In this document: positions 5,584 to 5,630 of the stretch, piece after piece | Numbering within the stretch: position 1 is the stretch's first letter | How the letters are laid out: the number at the start of each line of letters is the position of its first letter | Source of the DNA: an uncultured Bacteroidales bacterium | GTDB taxonomy: Bacteria > Bacteroidota > Bacteroidia > Bacteroidales > Muribaculaceae | Reading direction: 5' to 3' | Assembly (NCBI GenBank): GCA_947175585.1 | Contig: CAMWNL010000146.1 | Coordinates: forward strand, 1-5,630 | DNA: 5,630 nucleotides | The notes under the pieces: model-generated | What the model was told of the DNA's origin: nothing | Seen by the model: only the letters and a program-made list of their open reading frames with translations | The model's database searches: none | Program-made: the position numbers and the translations under genes

Positions 5584-5630
5584 ATGAATCCTATTAAAAA
5601 AACCATCGAGCTCGCTGACGGTCGCACAAT
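5584..5630 (+). CDS. pnp: Polyribonucleotide nucleotidyltransferase (PNPase), N-terminal start only
   Basis: Fifteen complete codons are visible before the window ends: MNPIKKTIELADGRT. This matches the N-terminus of Bacteroidales PNPase, which starts with a similar NPI-KTIEL-DGRTI segment, the first strand of the first RNase PH domain. PNPase degrades RNA 3' to 5' using phosphate and also adds tails; it acts in the cytoplasm, often in a degradosome. The start is supported by the promoter at 5510-5541 and by the AT-rich leader. Only about 2% of the protein is present, so the call rests on the N-terminal match, which is short but distinctive. Confidence 0.75.
   Translation, partial: MNPIKKTIELADGRT

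Overview
The window reads as a chromosomal segment of a Bacteroidales bacterium, possibly a Muribaculaceae-like gut commensal. Four things suggest this: an outer-membrane beta-barrel receptor of the Bacteroidetes type, a lipoprotein/TPR/transmembrane/HTH regulator typical of that phylum, upstream motifs matching the Bacteroidetes promoter consensus (TTTG at -33, TAnnTTTG at -7) instead of E. coli-type boxes, and a lack of clear Shine-Dalgarno sequences. The family-level placement is a guess. All genes lie on the + strand. No RNA genes, CRISPR arrays or insertion sequences are visible.

Layout. (1) Positions 1-1007 hold the 3' part of xseA and the complete xseB, two bases apart, encoding the two subunits of exodeoxyribonuclease VII. 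(2) Positions 1008-1226 are non-coding, with a strong hairpin at 1053-1084, two interleaved inverted repeats at 1119-1153, and a promoter-like -7 box at 1179. (3) Positions 1227-1955 encode a 242-residue RecA/RadA-like P-loop protein whose Walker A motif has Asp in place of the last glycine. (4) Positions 2084-3067 encode a compact predicted one-component membrane regulator: lipobox, short TPR-like region, one membrane segment, coiled coil and C-terminal HTH. A good promoter and a perfect palindrome lie upstream. (5) A 144-base gap contains a palindrome, three TTTTGCA repeats and a promoter candidate. (6) Positions 3212-5293 encode a TonB-dependent-receptor-like outer-membrane protein without the usual N-terminal carboxypeptidase-like domain. 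(7) Positions 5294-5583 hold a REP-like hairpin at 5350-5369, a weak imperfect hairpin at 5413-5437 and a strong promoter candidate. (8) The first 15 codons of pnp begin at 5584.

How the parts may work together. xseA/xseB and pnp are housekeeping nucleic-acid genes flanking the segment. Between them, the regulator and the receptor look like a functional pair: a membrane-spanning one-component regulator next to an outer-membrane receptor it may control, through repeats in the gap between them. That coupling is inferred from adjacency and repeats only. The P-loop protein has its own promoter candidate and no visible link to either neighbour.

The most interesting items are the degenerate RecA-like protein and the compact regulator/receptor pair. 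Nothing here shows decisively a new defence or mobile system.
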